A stretch of 64,000 nucleotides of DNA from Gracilaria domingensis (lineage: Eukaryota > Rhodophyta > Florideophyceae > Gracilariales > Gracilariaceae): NCBI GenBank assembly GCA_022539475.1, contig VCMS01000194.1, positions 1 to 64,000 on the forward strand, written 5' to 3'. The notes beneath the pieces are model-generated. The model saw nothing but the letters and a program-made list of their open reading frames with translations. It made no database searches and had not been told where the DNA came from. Shown in pieces: positions 47,795-59,794 of this stretch. Every line of letters begins with the position of its first letter. Positions within the stretch are counted from its first letter, which is position 1. The translations under genes were made by a program, and so were the position numbers.

Positions 47795-49933
47795 TCAGTT
47801 TTTCTGAACGGGGCTCACCGAATTCGGTGCGTGAACTCCGTTCGGGGGGCCTAACTGAACCCCATGCGTGGGTACTTCGCCTTGAACCTGGTTCGAAGGT
47901 GCCTGTGCCGAAACGGAGGGCTGAGCATAGACCGGAACCGGTAATCCCAGTTCAGCTCTGGCCTTATCATATTCCTTTCGTGGAACAGATTCCTTTTCCT
48001 CAGGCGTGAGGGCGTCGTAACACGCAAAAATTTTCGGCCTGTGCGACGGCGGAAATACGCACTGCGTCGATACGTGACCTGGAAGGTAGCACTGGTAACA
48101 TATGACCGAGGCCGGTTTGTCGCGAGGGCGATTGTCCACTCGACGTTGTGGTGCTGTGTCCTTCCACCCTGGGCGGTTCAGACGCGACGAATTGTTAGCG
48201 TAAGGCAGCGGGGCTGCAGGCACCCGGACACCTTGGGCATACAATGCGGGGTCTTCTTCCGTGCTCGGAATCGAGGTTGACGGCAGGTCCGTAGATCCGT
48301 AAGAATCGGGGTTACTTCCGATGAAGTGGACGTTATCAGCATCACCGACAGCGGTTTCACGTCGCAAAACCGACATCGATGGTGACGAACTCTCCGCGAG
48401 TAGCGCTTTCGAGCGGCGCTGCCCCGGGTTGCGGGCTCGATACGTCTCTCCTTCCGCCTGGGCGTAATTAACCAACTCTAGGTACGTCATTCGGCGTTTT
48501 TCCTCGCGTCGGCGAGCGACCAACGACCGAATGGTGGGGTCCGAACCATCAACAAACATGGTACACCGCTCCTGTGCGGAATACACATTACCACATCGGT
48601 GAAACGCTTTGTTCAACCGCGTTGAATAAACCGTTTCAGATTCTCCACTCTTCTGTCTAGTGTCGCGAACAGCAAGAGTAGCCCTGTAAATCGCGTTGGA
48701 AGTCGCGTACGACCTGAGAAGGTAGTTCACGGCTTCCGGCCAACACGTGACTCCTCCTTCCGAGGCTCTCGAGGTTCCTCGAACTGAGTTGTACTGATCT
48801 TCCGCAGTCCCTTTTAGGAAGTACGGCAGTGCCACATATGCCTGTGCTTCACTCATACCGAGTATATCGGCCTCCTGGACGAACCTGGCAAGGAAATCCA
48901 AGATAAGGATAGGATCTGTCCCCGAGAACTTCCTTGTTTCAAGGGTAACATTCAACCTTCGAATGTAGTCCTTCACCTTACCGGTTCCTCGCGAGGAGCG
49001 ATTCGAAGTAACATCTTCCAACCGATAATAGCGGTACGACAACAGCTTTGTGTAGAGCGGGTCCGTCGGCTTTAACTCTTTGAGTCCCAAGTGGCGCCGT
49101 CCTTTCACGCGTGATCTCATCACTGCCTGAGTAGACTGCGTCGCTTTCGACCGTGTCGAACGTGACCTATGACGGTTTTCATCACTATCAGATGAATCTG
49201 ACGAACTGTCTTCAGTCATGCCGCTCGAGTCAGAGCGCGATGAATCCGAATCATAGTGAACTCGTTTTGAGTGTCGACGTTTCTGCTTCACCGAACGATG
49301 GTCTTCATCCGCAGATGGATTTCCTTGAGGAACCTGTGCGTCCACAGCTTCATCCATACGGATTGTATCCTCCAGCGTTTCCAAGCGCGAACGAATTCGA
49401 CCGATATCGGTGCGCATTTCCTCGACAAATGCCCGGTACTCCGTGACGAAGACGTCTGGGGTACCCAGATTTTCCATAATGGAATTCACGTCCCTTCTCA
49501 GAAGACGTAAGTCTCCTGAGACATCCCTCACCTGGGCATTATCAACCTGCGTCCTCAACGAGGTAACATCCTGTAGGAGTTCCACGTGAGCAGCGTGATT
49601 AATATCCAAGCGGGATTCCAACCTAGCCAACTCGGCTACGGTAGCAGCGTTAGGGTTAACCATGGATGGTGTCTCAACGACGGGTTGAGCAGAACCCACA
49701 TTTTCCTTAGGTGCTTCCGTAACTGAACGCGTTCTCCGGGGGCGGGGTACGACCTCAAGAGGTTGCGCCTCATCTGGGATAGACCGGGACGTCGGTGCAA
49801 CGGGTGGAACCGCAGCTGACGACCGCGCTGAACCAGCTCGAGAACCTCGAGGCGGTTGCGGCATACTGAAAACCAGTAAGCAATCTGATCCAGATGATCC
49901 GGTTAAACTCGTACACGAGTCTCCAAAGAACAA
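47795..49933 (-). CDS. E2 gag
   Basis: A single open frame of up to 712 codons. The likely start is MPQPPRGSRAG near 49864, since the upstream text overlaps the leader. It has a coiled-coil-like N-terminal third (LARLESRLDINHAAHVELLQ), a Ser/Asp-rich acidic linker (about 49200), a capsid part (about 48500-49080) with ASEGGVTCWPEAVNYLLRS, and a zinc knuckle C-x2-C-x4-H-x4-C near 48065-48105. The tail is Pro/Gln-rich. Builds the particle and packages RNA. Looks whole. Confidence 0.9.
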   Translation of the reverse strand: MFFGDSCTSLTGSSGSDCLLVFSMPQPPRGSRAGSARSSAAVPPVAPTSRSIPDEAQPLEVVPRPRRTRSVTEAPKENVGSAQPVVETPSMVNPNAATVAELARLESRLDINHAAHVELLQDVTSLRTQVDNAQVRDVSGDLRLLRRDVNSIMENLGTPDVFVTEYRAFVEEMRTDIGRIRSRLETLEDTIRMDEAVDAQVPQGNPSADEDHRSVKQKRRHSKRVHYDSDSSRSDSSGMTEDSSSDSSDSDENRHRSRSTRSKATQSTQAVMRSRVKGRRHLGLKELKPTDPLYTKLLSYRYYRLEDVTSNRSSRGTGKVKDYIRRLNVTLETRKFSGTDPILILDFLARFVQEADILGMSEAQAYVALPYFLKGTAEDQYNSVRGTSRASEGGVTCWPEAVNYLLRSYATSNAIYRATLAVRDTRQKSGESETVYSTRLNKAFHRCGNVYSAQERCTMFVDGSDPTIRSLVARRREEKRRMTYLELVNYAQAEGETYRARNPGQRRSKALLAESSSPSMSVLRRETAVGDADNVHFIGSNPDSYGSTDLPSTSIPSTEEDPALYAQGVRVPAAPLPYANNSSRLNRPGWKDTAPQRRVDNRPRDKPASVICYQCYLPGHVSTQCVFPPSHRPKIFACYDALTPEEKESVPRKEYDKARAELGLPVPVYAQPSVSAQAPSNQVQGEVPTHGVQLGPPNGVHAPNSVSPVQKN

Positions 49934-50087
49934 GAAAACTCAATAAACCTTCTCGGTAAACCACCACGTCAGCGGTTCACGTTCAAAAGTTGTCAACCTC
50001 CAAAACTCTAAAGAGTCCTCTGATCGTTGTCAGAAAACGGTGATCCGTCAACAATCAAGTCAATTCCACGACAGTGACCTAAAACGG

Positions 50088-50105
50088 TTCTAGGTCGGGA
50101 GACCA
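50088..50105 (-). promoter_or_regulatory. E2 primer-binding site
   Basis: The minus strand reads TGGTCTCCCGACCTAGAA three nucleotides after the 5' LTR. Confidence 0.75.
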
Positions 50106-50108
50106 TTT

Positions 50109-51082
50109 TGTGGGGCAAACTCGGAAGAGTGAAACCCACCAGACTGTCCGAAGGTCCGCTTTCGTGAGAGATGGCAGACCAGTGACAGAGCCCTCTGTAC
50201 CACCGTAACTCGGTTGTAAGGCCGAAGTGGCAACTGGCTATACCTACAGAGGTGCTAGGCCACGTGGTGAGGAAACGATGAGAAACTCCAGAGATGGGGT
50301 GGTATCGGCAACGATGAAACACGATTAACGACAGGTGTAGTCCCGAGAGGGAAAGCAACAGAAAACAACAACCAAACAACACCCACACGCGACCGGTAGG
50401 GCCTCCTCGGCACTGTGCCCGGAGCGGGGCGAGATCCTCCAACGGTAATGCACGGGTTTCCGTAAACACGGCAAAACTCTATACAGAGTCGGATCACTTC
50501 GTAATCTAGTCCTATACCTCCTCGGTACGACCCTCAGGTCCCGACATCAACGACAGATGTTCCTCAAAGGTACCGAGAGGGTAGGATTACCGTAACCAGA
50601 CGTGGCTATACTCGCGAGAGTGATAACCCACGTAGGCGGTTGGCGCCAGAGCCTCACTCGTGTAGAGTCCACTCAGGAGAGCGCTACTCGACAAAGAGTT
50701 CACTTAGAAGTGCTCGGGTTGACTTTACAAAGGTGCTCGCGACGACGAGGTCGAGCTCACCTAAGTAGGTCTAAACTAACTATGTACACGTGGTGCACAC
50801 CCGCAGGGGTCCGTACACGTGGCTAGCCCAGTGTCAGGCATCTCAGGTGCACTACCTATTGTTCCGTAATATGCACACACACGGTGGTGTAGTACACGCG
50901 TCCACCTAGCGGTATTGGCCAGCAATGGCAACCCTGGTTACAGGTAACTGTGGGAAAGCCATTCCAAAAGTAACCGCCAAAATTGGGTCCAACTCATAAC
51001 CCTTCGAGTGCATCCTCGTATCACTCCCCTGAGTATATGAGGCGCATCATCCTGATAACCACGCAAATTGCGTTGCTCTACA
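50109..51082 (-). repeat. E2 5' LTR
   Basis: 974 bp, nearly identical to 39129-40101. It should hold the promoter for gag-pol. Confidence 0.95.
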
Positions 51083-51376
51083 GGTGGCGAAGCGATGCTT
51101 AGACACCGATCACCACAAGAGGGCTCAGGTCGCGCATTCGTTGCGCAGGGCGCGCCGACCTATTAAGGATGACACTGGCGGAGAGCGCGACCACGAAGGT
51201 GTACAATCAACGCACTCGAGACCACCCCTGGAGGATACTCCGCTACAAGCGCCGTGTGGCGCCATGACGCGCGCTACGCGCCGGACGACGCTAATTCCTG
51301 ACCGTTCGGTGAAAGGGCGGCCGGAACTGACGAATCTTTACAGCTCCGGGGCGTGCCTGATGGTAAGAGGGGGGTC
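51083..51376 (+). other. E3 sequence between E2 and the 3' LTR
   Basis: E3 resumes with the GGTGG duplication (51083-51087). It ends in a purine tract TAAGAGGGGGG (51364-51374) directly before the 3' LTR, the expected E3 3' polypurine tract. Confidence 0.75.
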
Positions 51377-51421
51377 TGGAGTATAGTACGCCCGATCGCT
51401 GGCCGATCTACTCGACCAACT
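51377..51421 (+). repeat. E3 3' LTR, first 45 bp
   Basis: Starts TGGAGTATAGTACGCCC, matching the start of the 5' LTR at 28620, and is broken off by E4 within the word ACCAACTGGT. Confidence 0.9.
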
Positions 51422-52382
51422 TGTGGTGCAAGCCCGGAAACGGGAAACAGGCACAGGACGTTCGAGATCCTGCTCCCTGTTGGGATGGAAGCTCGGCTGG
51501 AGAGCCTCTGTTGCCACCGAGGACCTGGGTGTAAAGCCAGTACTGGGCTGAGATAGAACCTACTGAGGTGAAAAAGAGAAGCCAGAAAGATAGGAAAAAC
51601 CCAGAAAGAAATGGGGAAAAGATAGGGAAACTCGAGAGAGTGGACTGTAGACTCCAAGAGAAGGCGTAGCCCGAAAAGGAAAACGGAAAGAAAAGATCCA
51701 AAGAAGAGGAGTCAAGGGCCGTGCGCAAGCAGGCAACAGGCCCGAAAGACGGGGAAAAACGAAGGAGAAACAACAAAAGAACCCAATACTGGGGCGGAAA
51801 TCTGTCCTGCACTCAGGAATAAGAAACGAACAAAAGGTCAACCCTCACTGGGTATTCAGAGATCCTAAGGGTTTCCAAGCGGAGTTTGCGCACTGATACT
51901 ACTTTTGGTGACCCTCCGTGTGAAGTTGTGCACCGGCAAGGGCAGCGGCGACAAGGGCCCACAATCAAGAGATGAGTCTCAAGTGTTCCCACTTCAGAGT
52001 GGCAGTTCTCGAAGCGAGACTTGGTTGACTTTACTAAGTGCTCGCGACGGCGACGTCGCGCTCACGTAAGTAGGTCTAACTACACATGAAACTAACAATA
52101 TTAACTAAAGTAGTGCAGACGTCATGAGGTCTATACACGTGGATCACCCACCGTCAGGGTACCTCATGGTACAATGCACCCATGCATAATACACACTTTG
52201 CACGTGTTCAACACCATCCAATGGTTCCAATATCCATTCCACCTGTGAAGGTCCATGCAAAAGCCAGTGACCATTCCTCCCATGATGGGATCATCATCCA
52301 CTTCATCACTTCAACTCGCACGAGCGAGTCCATCCCTATAGGGAGTACAATAGTGCTTCACCCCAAGCGGGTTTGCTCCACA
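51422..52382 (-). repeat. E4 3' LTR
   Basis: The plus strand reads TGTGGTGCAAGCCC to GGGTTTGCTCCACA, 961 bp. Confidence 0.95.
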
Positions 52383-55300
52383 TATCCCCCTCGTTAGCCA
52401 AGGGTTCATACGCCCGAGGGCGGAAGTCCAACGACATCTTCACTCATTTGAGTAACTTACATCAGAGACACCGACTGCCCGGTCTTCAGAATATCCAACT
52501 TTCTATCGCGTGTGGCGCTGTCACCTCTCAGCTTCCAAAGGGTCCGATCCTATCCAGGAATGACACAATCTTCAGGTTCACACCTTATTAGGTTTCCTTT
52601 TCATCCACCAGTGCAATCCTAGAAATACTCCCATACGAGATTATCATTACACCTGCAAGGTGCAACACCAACGGTGACTAAAACTTTCCTATTATGGAGT
52701 ATCCGGAACACCGTTCTGAGTAATGAATCTGTGGAGGTTCTTCGCCCTCACTTTGCACCTTTCGAGGTCAAGTCGAAGCCAACTTAACCCAATTGTGGTG
52801 ACACGGTATCACCGAAGATCGGTTTCCACGACAGAGTAGTACGTGCTAACGTCACACACCCTCCAGGGTACTTTTCCAATGTTCGCACCGCTTATCGGTT
52901 GATACGAAACACGTTCGGCCTCCTATAACCATTCCCTGAAGCAGGAGTAATGTTACATACCGACTCGGTGCTCACCACCAAACCTCTGGTTATCAACGCT
53001 TGCGACGCGTGAAACCTTAGTTTCCTATACCCACTTCGGGCTTCCCGAGGTTCTGTAGAACGACAACCTTTCCGGGTGTACCTCCAGAATGGACTGTGCA
53101 AACCTGATTAACCGTGTGACATGGGTCTTTCGAGACTTCATCAGCCTAGTACGGGTCTTCCACAACTATTTCATCGGTCGCTGAACTGCTTGCAACTCAC
53201 TCATGAGAGTTCTTATACTCTCCACAGAAATGGGTGCTTTCCCATCAGGGCGTCTTCCATTCTCCACTACTTCCCCTTTCAAAGGTACATCTTCTTCACC
53301 AGGTACTGGTCTGTACCATCACACTCAATTGGATTAAAGTCAGGCCTCGCTCTGCTGTGTCGTACAACATAGTCAGTGCACACCCACCGGGTCGCCTCAG
53401 CTGTTGTCGTAACCGTTGAGCGGTGTCCTCCACATATAATCTATAGACGGATACTCGTACACGCATACATCCGATGCTCGGAGACCGACAATATTCACGC
53501 ACTCCAGTTGAAAACGCCTAACATGTGGCCAAATATATCAACACTTGAACTGAGTCCTTTCGTCTCGTGAAAAATTCCTTCGGGAGTCTCATGATAGCTG
53601 CTCATAGTTGCTGAGCAACAGACACACACGCAGTACCTCTTTAGGTTCAAACCCTGCGCAGTAATGTCCAACAGTACCGAATTGTCGGTGACGATGCACA
53701 CTGTGCACATTGAACACCGTTGCAACCGTTTGCGCTTAACCAAATTGCCTAAGAAAACCCTCGCTGGGTGCCACAATTCTCAAAATGTTCCTTCAGGAGT
53801 CCACCAGAGCGGTTAAGAGCCACAGCAATGCAACGTCACCTGATTGGCTTGGCACTCTGCCACGTGGAGAAGTGCAACACAACCCGATTGGGTGAGTACA
53901 GTGCCAAGTGGCCATGTGCACTGACGTCTGTTCGCGGAGTGCCCACGCGCCGTGGCAAGCCAAGAAATCAAGTAAATTAATTTGGCGCGCCCACCAGGGC
54001 TCGAACCAAGATAGTGCACAGTACACAGCATGCACAATAAACGCTTGGCACTCCAAAAAATTGAGTATTTTGACCGGCCGCCGGTGTACGCGCGCGCGCG
54101 CCGCCCTGCGGCATTTCATAATCAACCGATCACGGTGTACTTAAACCAAACCCATAGTGCCAAATCTTCACACCTCTTCAGGTGCAGCGCACCGCCCGTC
54201 ACCCGCAAGTGGGTTTAATCTTTCTAGCGTTTTAAAGCGCACCGATAACGGTTTTTCATAACTCTTACCTTTGGAAGGTGTTTCTTACTGACCAACGATG
54301 TTTTGCGCGGCCTATTTCACGTTGTCCGGAGAGGCAGAGTGCGTTTCGACTAACCCATTGGGATGTACACCGCTTTGATGACAGCCGCGAACTACGAATG
54401 CTTGCACGACGCATGTGGCGTCAAAACCACCGAGTGTACGGTATCAGCGCCATATATTCCGAGCAAAGCGGAGCCAATTGCTCATCACCCAGAGAGGGTT
54501 CTACACCATCGTTCTGCATCACCCCACTGTGGTCTGCATTGAAATAAAACAGCAGCGTGTGGGACGACTGGTGAGCGACAAAGATACCCATCCAACGGGT
54601 GCAAGGCCACTCTCACTGTGGCAATTTAACACGATCCGGAGGCGTCAACATCCGCGGTAAAGCATCAAAATCCCAGTTGGGAGAGTACGAAACTCAACCT
54701 TACCGTCCCTATCGAGGGTTAGAAACTCAGTGACAAGAGTAGAACCAACGCATGCGATGTGCACAGCGTATCCATAATGGATGTTCAGCAAGTCCAGAGC
54801 ACCAAATGCGGTCATTAAAATACCAACTCTTGAACAAGAGAGCGTCTTCAGAATGGAGTAGAGGGCGACGCCGAACAAACCAAAGTGGTTCCACGATCTC
54901 CCTCCCCCTCCTTGGGCGGAGCCACCACAAGTAGCAGTACCTCAAAAGGTTAGGTTCAAACACTCCATAAGAGTACAAAGAACAACTCCGTTCGCAAATT
55001 CCTAACTCATAGGGTGTAACGAATGACAAATTCCAGAACCATTACCAGTAGTACAGGTCAAAGATCAATTCAGCCCATCACAATGGGATCAATCCAAGAT
55101 TGGATATTCACGCAAAGTGACATGTGTAGAACAACAATAACCAAAAACAGTGGTAACTAATCAGCAAGAGTTCGAAAAACGTTACCACGTAACAAAACAG
55201 AAATAACTCGTGAGAGTTCAGAACAAAAGATACTTCTCGATTCGGAGACTTCTCAAATGAGACGAAACAGTCTCCCACGATGGGAAAAAACCGAGCAAGC

Positions 55301-55500
55301 GGGGATGCATACCCCGGCAAGTTGGGTGAAAAACCACCATGTAAACAAATCCAAAGCATATGACATCACCCACGTAGGTTTTAAACCGAAAAAAACAAAA
55401 ATGCAAACATGCGAGTCTTATCAGTTCTCCTTCTACAGGAATCAGATCTTGAAAGAAAAGAACGGTTTCACGGTGAACAAAAAGTGATTAACTCAGAAAT
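52383..55500. other. E4 internal region with little recognisable coding
   Basis: A 3' polypurine tract abuts the LTR (52384-52397, complement CTAACGAGGGGGAT). A purine tract near 54899-54914 resembles the internal tracts of E2 and marks post-integrase text. A GC-rich CGCGCGCGCG run lies near 54089. No counterpart of the antisense block could be recognised. Short frames on both strands lack motifs. Confidence 0.5.
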
Positions 55501-55848
55501 CGAGTCACAAGCAATCAGCCGAACCTCTCCTTACGAAAAGAACAAGGCATCAACCCATGCGGGTGTCCAACCGTAGTTCCTTTCCTTGAGATTCATTGGG
55601 TGGACCAGAACCTTCCACAGGTTGATCAGCAACCTATTACCAGTGGTTGGTTTCCGATCCACACTTTCACTTCCCAAAAGGGATACAACTTGTGCATCTG
55701 TACCCTCAGCGACGGGTTTGAACTTGACTAACCCTGCTGGTGCATCTCGTCCAGACGAGACATCCAGGAGAGTAGCGAAAATCCTTTCAGAGCTAGCAAC
55801 CGTTTCAGCGGTGTCAAGATCTCCAAATGGAGCTTCACCTGACTCATT

Positions 55849-57283
55849 TCAGTTCAACGCTATTACGCTCAATGGGTTCTCCCGAACATCCTTCGGCGAA
55901 TCATCGAAAACAAACCCAAATTCAGGGTACACACCGTTCTTCACCGGTTTCAAGTGGAAAATTCCTGAAACGTTGGGAGCAACATTACGATAATCCAGAC
56001 AGAACTGGAGAGAACTGTCCTTCATGGGAACAACCACAAGTGGTGAAACAGAACGACCGGTACGGCTCGCCTCGCAAAAGGACCGTACGAACGGTACAAT
56101 ACTCAGACGCGTTCGCTGCTTCGCTGCATCAACCATCGAAAACCAAAGATTGGTGAGAAATTCAAGTAGAGAACCAGACTTTAGCTGTTCAGAACTTTCA
56201 CACCCGGGCAGGGTATCCAACTTCAAATTCTGTTTAGGAACAAGCAATTCCGTACGTGCGCCAACTTCATCGTGCGTCGATGTCTTCGCATCCCAAAAAG
56301 GAGTTCATTTCATTAGCCTCCTCTGTATAGGACAAACCGACGACATCGGAAACCTTCAGCTCCGTTGCAAAAGTACCCTGTGGGTGGCAAGTAACTTGAC
56401 CCACCACCTGTTAGTTCTGCAACGTCTGCAACGAATTCGGAAAGTTCGCAATCAGCACCTGAAAAGGTTTTCCACCTTCGCAAAGGGCAATGCCTCGAGC
56501 AACTGCGAGACCAGATTTCTCTAAAAGAGAGGGTAGATGATCAATCATTAAGAGTCCACGCATCTCCGTTGAGACAGTAACCCAAGCTTGGGACATCGGA
56601 GGAATCCTCGCAAACGCACGAATGCGTAGCTTCGATAAACCAGTGATTGGTGACACATACTGCTGAGCAGGAGGTAACGGTGCGACGTTTCGATCAGACC
56701 GCTTCTTCGCCCGTTCCCACGGTTTTCCAGCAAATGGAACAGACGAACCGTCAACCAGCTCCACCCTTGAAAGTCTGGGTTTGATCGACTCCACATGGAG
56801 ATCACAGAAATCACAGCCGAGAACAATCGGTGCAGCAAGCGTCTTGCAAACAACAAAATCAACCGACACAGCGGTCATTCCTAAACGAACCATCATTGGT
56901 AAAATACCTAAAGTAACAATTGGGTGATTACTCGCATCAGCGATTTCCATCAGGGGACCGTAACGGACAAATTCTGGACACTCCTCTGACAGGAACGATT
57001 CCTGTATACAGTTGGGACCGGCTCCGGTGTCAAATAGAGCGACATGCCGAACCTTGAGATGGTGTGAGAACGCGGTATCGGCATTAACTTTGTAACTTCT
57101 CTTCGAGAGCATCATCACTCGTTCCGGATTCTTCGGATTACTGTTCCGTATCCAAGGCCGAACCAGTTGATCTATATCAGGGTGCGACTCCGCACGGGAT
57201 AAAGATATTTTCCTAGAAAGGATCTTCATCGGGGAGCGAGGCTTTGAGGCCTCAGGCGTCAATGACCCCTGTTCAAAGGGCAC
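55849..57283 (-). pseudogene. E4 protease and start of RT
   Basis: Protease-type text at about 56411-57283 (FDTGAGPNCIQ and VLGCDFCDLHVESIKPR, cf. E2). RT text (PLVVVPMKDSSLQFCLDYRN) lies near 56000. Related to E2 but clearly diverged. Broken. Confidence 0.75.
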
Positions 57284-57309
57284 CTATCCCAAATGAGAGG
57301 CTCCCGAAA

Positions 57310-58482
57310 TCAGTTTTTCGGGGAAGGCTTCACCAATTGACTTTGGTGTAACCCATCCTGGGGAACTGAAAAATCCCCGGCTGCGGGTATGAATCCTTGC
57401 ACCCTATCTTGGGTTTCCAAGGGAGCATCTTGTCCCACACCTTCGACAGGTCGAAGCAATTCATAGTACCCCACAGGGTTTGACCTCTCGCGACTATGGA
57501 GCGTGCACTGCGATGTCCTGTGGCCAACTTGCTGGCAAGTATAACACATCAACCTGGTTTGTTCATCATAATGACGAACGCGCAGAGGGCGTTGCGGCGT
57601 CGTATACCTCACTACAGGTGTTTTGTACTCAAAGGAATCCATCGCAGGAGCATCTCTTCGAACCCCAACATGGGTACTTTCCACGTACAAACCGGGATCA
57701 TTCTCCACCAGCGGTAACGGCCTTGGATGAACTTCCTGTTTAGGAGACAACCCAGAATCATGGGTAGACTTCAACTGAGCAAGCTCACGCTGCCAGTTCT
57801 CGTACCAGTTCAAATCCAAAGAGGATGAGGATGCGTCTGACGTGGACGTCTCCGTGTCAGACCTACTCACATGAGAGTGAACCGACTTGCGGTGAACAGA
57901 AACAATACCTGATGGCTTGGTGCAATGTTTCTTCAATCTCTTTCGAGAGTTACGACAGTGTAAATGGGAACGCTTGAAACTCTTCCGTGGACGGAATTCT
58001 GTATCTAATGAGATGTGTGATGAACTAGAATCCGTAGAGGATGAGTCAGTATCCGATGTTGAACTCCGAGAAGGAGCAGATCTCTTACGAGAACGATGTC
58101 CAACAACCGGCGAATCGGTGAAACTACCATGGCGCCTAGTAGATGTCTGCAATAAATCCAGGCGTTCACCAATACGGTGTAACTTCACAGTAAGTTCCTC
58201 AAATGAGGTTTTTGAACAAGCGAAACCCTCAAGAATGGAGGCAACATTGACTTGCAACTCACGAACATCTGCTGAAAGCTGTCGGAGTTTGAGATCAGAA
58301 ACCTCTCGTCTGAGATTCAGCAGCATCTCCACCACGGAGCCTTGACCAAAGACCAAACTTCTGGTGTTTGACTCCAACCTGGAGAACACAACGGGGTCGA
58401 TATTCCGAGAGCCGGATGAGTCATGATCCACATGCTTAGGATCAATAAACCACCCGGCTTTGGGTACCGACGAAACGGACAA
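57310..58482 (-). pseudogene. E4 gag region
   Basis: A leucine/valine-rich N-terminal coiled-coil-like part, a Ser/Arg/His-rich basic middle, and a zinc knuckle C-x2-C-x4-H-x4-C (CYTCQQVGHRTSQC, near 57510-57555). The conserved capsid block seen in E1 and E2 is not recognisable. Confidence 0.75.
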
Positions 58483-58808
58483 AACCTTCCGGCAATCGGA
58501 TGAAACTTCTTCAACACCAATCCCTTCGGGAATACAGCGAGAATCCTAATGTGGAGAGTCCGCAGTAACACTAGAATGGGTAGAATCGTTATCGGTGTCA
58601 CCCAGTGACCACAGGAACATCATGTCGATGAACCGAAAACGCGGTCAGAAAAAGAGTCAAACACGACTTCCGAAAAGCGGAGAGCGACAAGATAAACCTT
58701 CAAAAGGTAATCCAGTCACGAAAGTGAGTATCCCAAACCAAAATCAGATTCCTTCAACAGGAGGAAACAATTCCAAACCTTGTAGGTGTTCCAAATGATC
58801 TAGATTTC

Positions 58809-58826
58809 TTCTAAGTCGGGAGACCA
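58809..58826 (-). promoter_or_regulatory. E4 primer-binding site
   Basis: The minus strand reads TGGTCTCCCGACTTAGAA, identical to E1. Confidence 0.75.
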
Positions 58827-58828
58827 CT

Positions 58829-59789
58829 TGTGAAGCAAGCCCGGAAACGGGAAACAGGCACAGGACGTTCGAGATCCTGCTCCCTGTTGGGATGGAAGCT
58901 CGGCTGGAGAGCCTCTGTTGCCACCGAGGACCTGGGTGTAAAGCCGGTACTGGGCTGAGGTAGAACCTACAGAGGTGAAAAAGAGAAGCCAGAAAGATAG
59001 GAAAAACCCAGAAAGAAATGGGGAAAAGGTAGGGAAACTCGAGAGAGTGGACTGTAGACTCCAAGAGGAGGCGTAGCCCGAAAAGGAAAACGGAAAGAAA
59101 AGATCCAAAGAAGAGGAGTCAAGGGCCGTGCGCAAGCAGGCAACAGGCCCGAAAGACGGGGAAAAACGAAGGAGAAACAACAAAAGAACCCAATACTGGG
59201 GCGGAAATCTGTCCTGCACTCAGGAATAAGAAACAAACAAAAGGTCAACCCTCACTGGGTATTCAGAGATCCTAAGGGTTTCCAAGCGGAGTTTGCGCAC
59301 TGATACTACTTGTGGTGACCCTCCGTGTGGAGTTGTGCACCGGCAAGGGCAGCGACGACAAGGGCCCACAATCAAGAGATGAGTCTCAAGTGTTCCCACT
59401 TCAGAGTGGCAGTTCTCGAAGCGAGACTTGGTTGACTTTACTAAGTGCTCGCGACGGCGACGTCGCGCTCACGTAAGTAGGTCTAACTACACATGAAACT
59501 AACAATATTAACTAAAGTAGTGCAGACGTCATGAGGTCTATACACGTGGATCACCCACCGTCAGGGTACCTTATGGTACAATGCACCCATGCATAATACA
59601 CACTTTGCACGTGTTCAACACCATCCAATGGTTCCAACATCCATTCCACCTGTGAAGGTCCATGCAAAAGCCAGTGACCATTCCTCCCATGATGGGATCA
59701 TCGTCCACTTCATCACTTCACCTCGCACGAGCGAGTCCATCGCTATAGGGAGTACAATAGTGCTTCACCCCAATCGGGTTTGCTCCACA
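58829..59789 (-). repeat. E4 5' LTR
   Basis: 961 bp, about 98% identical to 51422-52382 by eye. Confidence 0.95.
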
Positions 59790-59794
59790 CAACT

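Larger units (their letters stand above)
39129..51082 (-). mobile_element. E2: chromovirus Ty3/Gypsy element inserted in E3
   Basis: 11954 bp with LTRs of 973 and 974 bp that differ at only about ten positions by eye (about 1%), flanked by GGTGG on both sides (39124-39128 and 51083-51087). On the minus strand it has LTR, primer site, gag, protease, RT, RNase H, integrase, chromodomain, an antisense block, polypurine tract and LTR. It is the youngest and best preserved element here and looks close to whole, with a handful of breaks. Confidence 0.95.
51422..59789 (-). mobile_element. E4: Ty3/Gypsy element inserted in the E3 3' LTR
   Basis: 8368 bp with two 961-bp LTRs differing at roughly 17 positions by eye (about 2%), flanked by CAACT (51417-51421 and 59790-59794). 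Gag, protease and the beginning of RT are recognisable on the minus strand; most of the rest of pol is not. LTRs and primer site are intact. It therefore looks internally reduced although fairly young, and could have moved with proteins from a relative. Broken. Confidence 0.9.

Noticed and set aside
39129-51082. E2 as the 3' part of E3
   Set aside because: E2 has its own LTR pair, its own GGTGG duplication and the opposite orientation.
53838-54060. tRNA-derived SINE, from a B-box-like GGTTCGAGCCC on the minus strand near 53998
   Set aside because: No A box at the right distance, no cloverleaf and no tail or duplication; a single B-box match is expected by chance.
54080-54105. CGCGCGCGCG run as a Z-DNA regulatory site
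   Set aside because: Very short simple repeat in decayed E4 sequence, with no supporting context.
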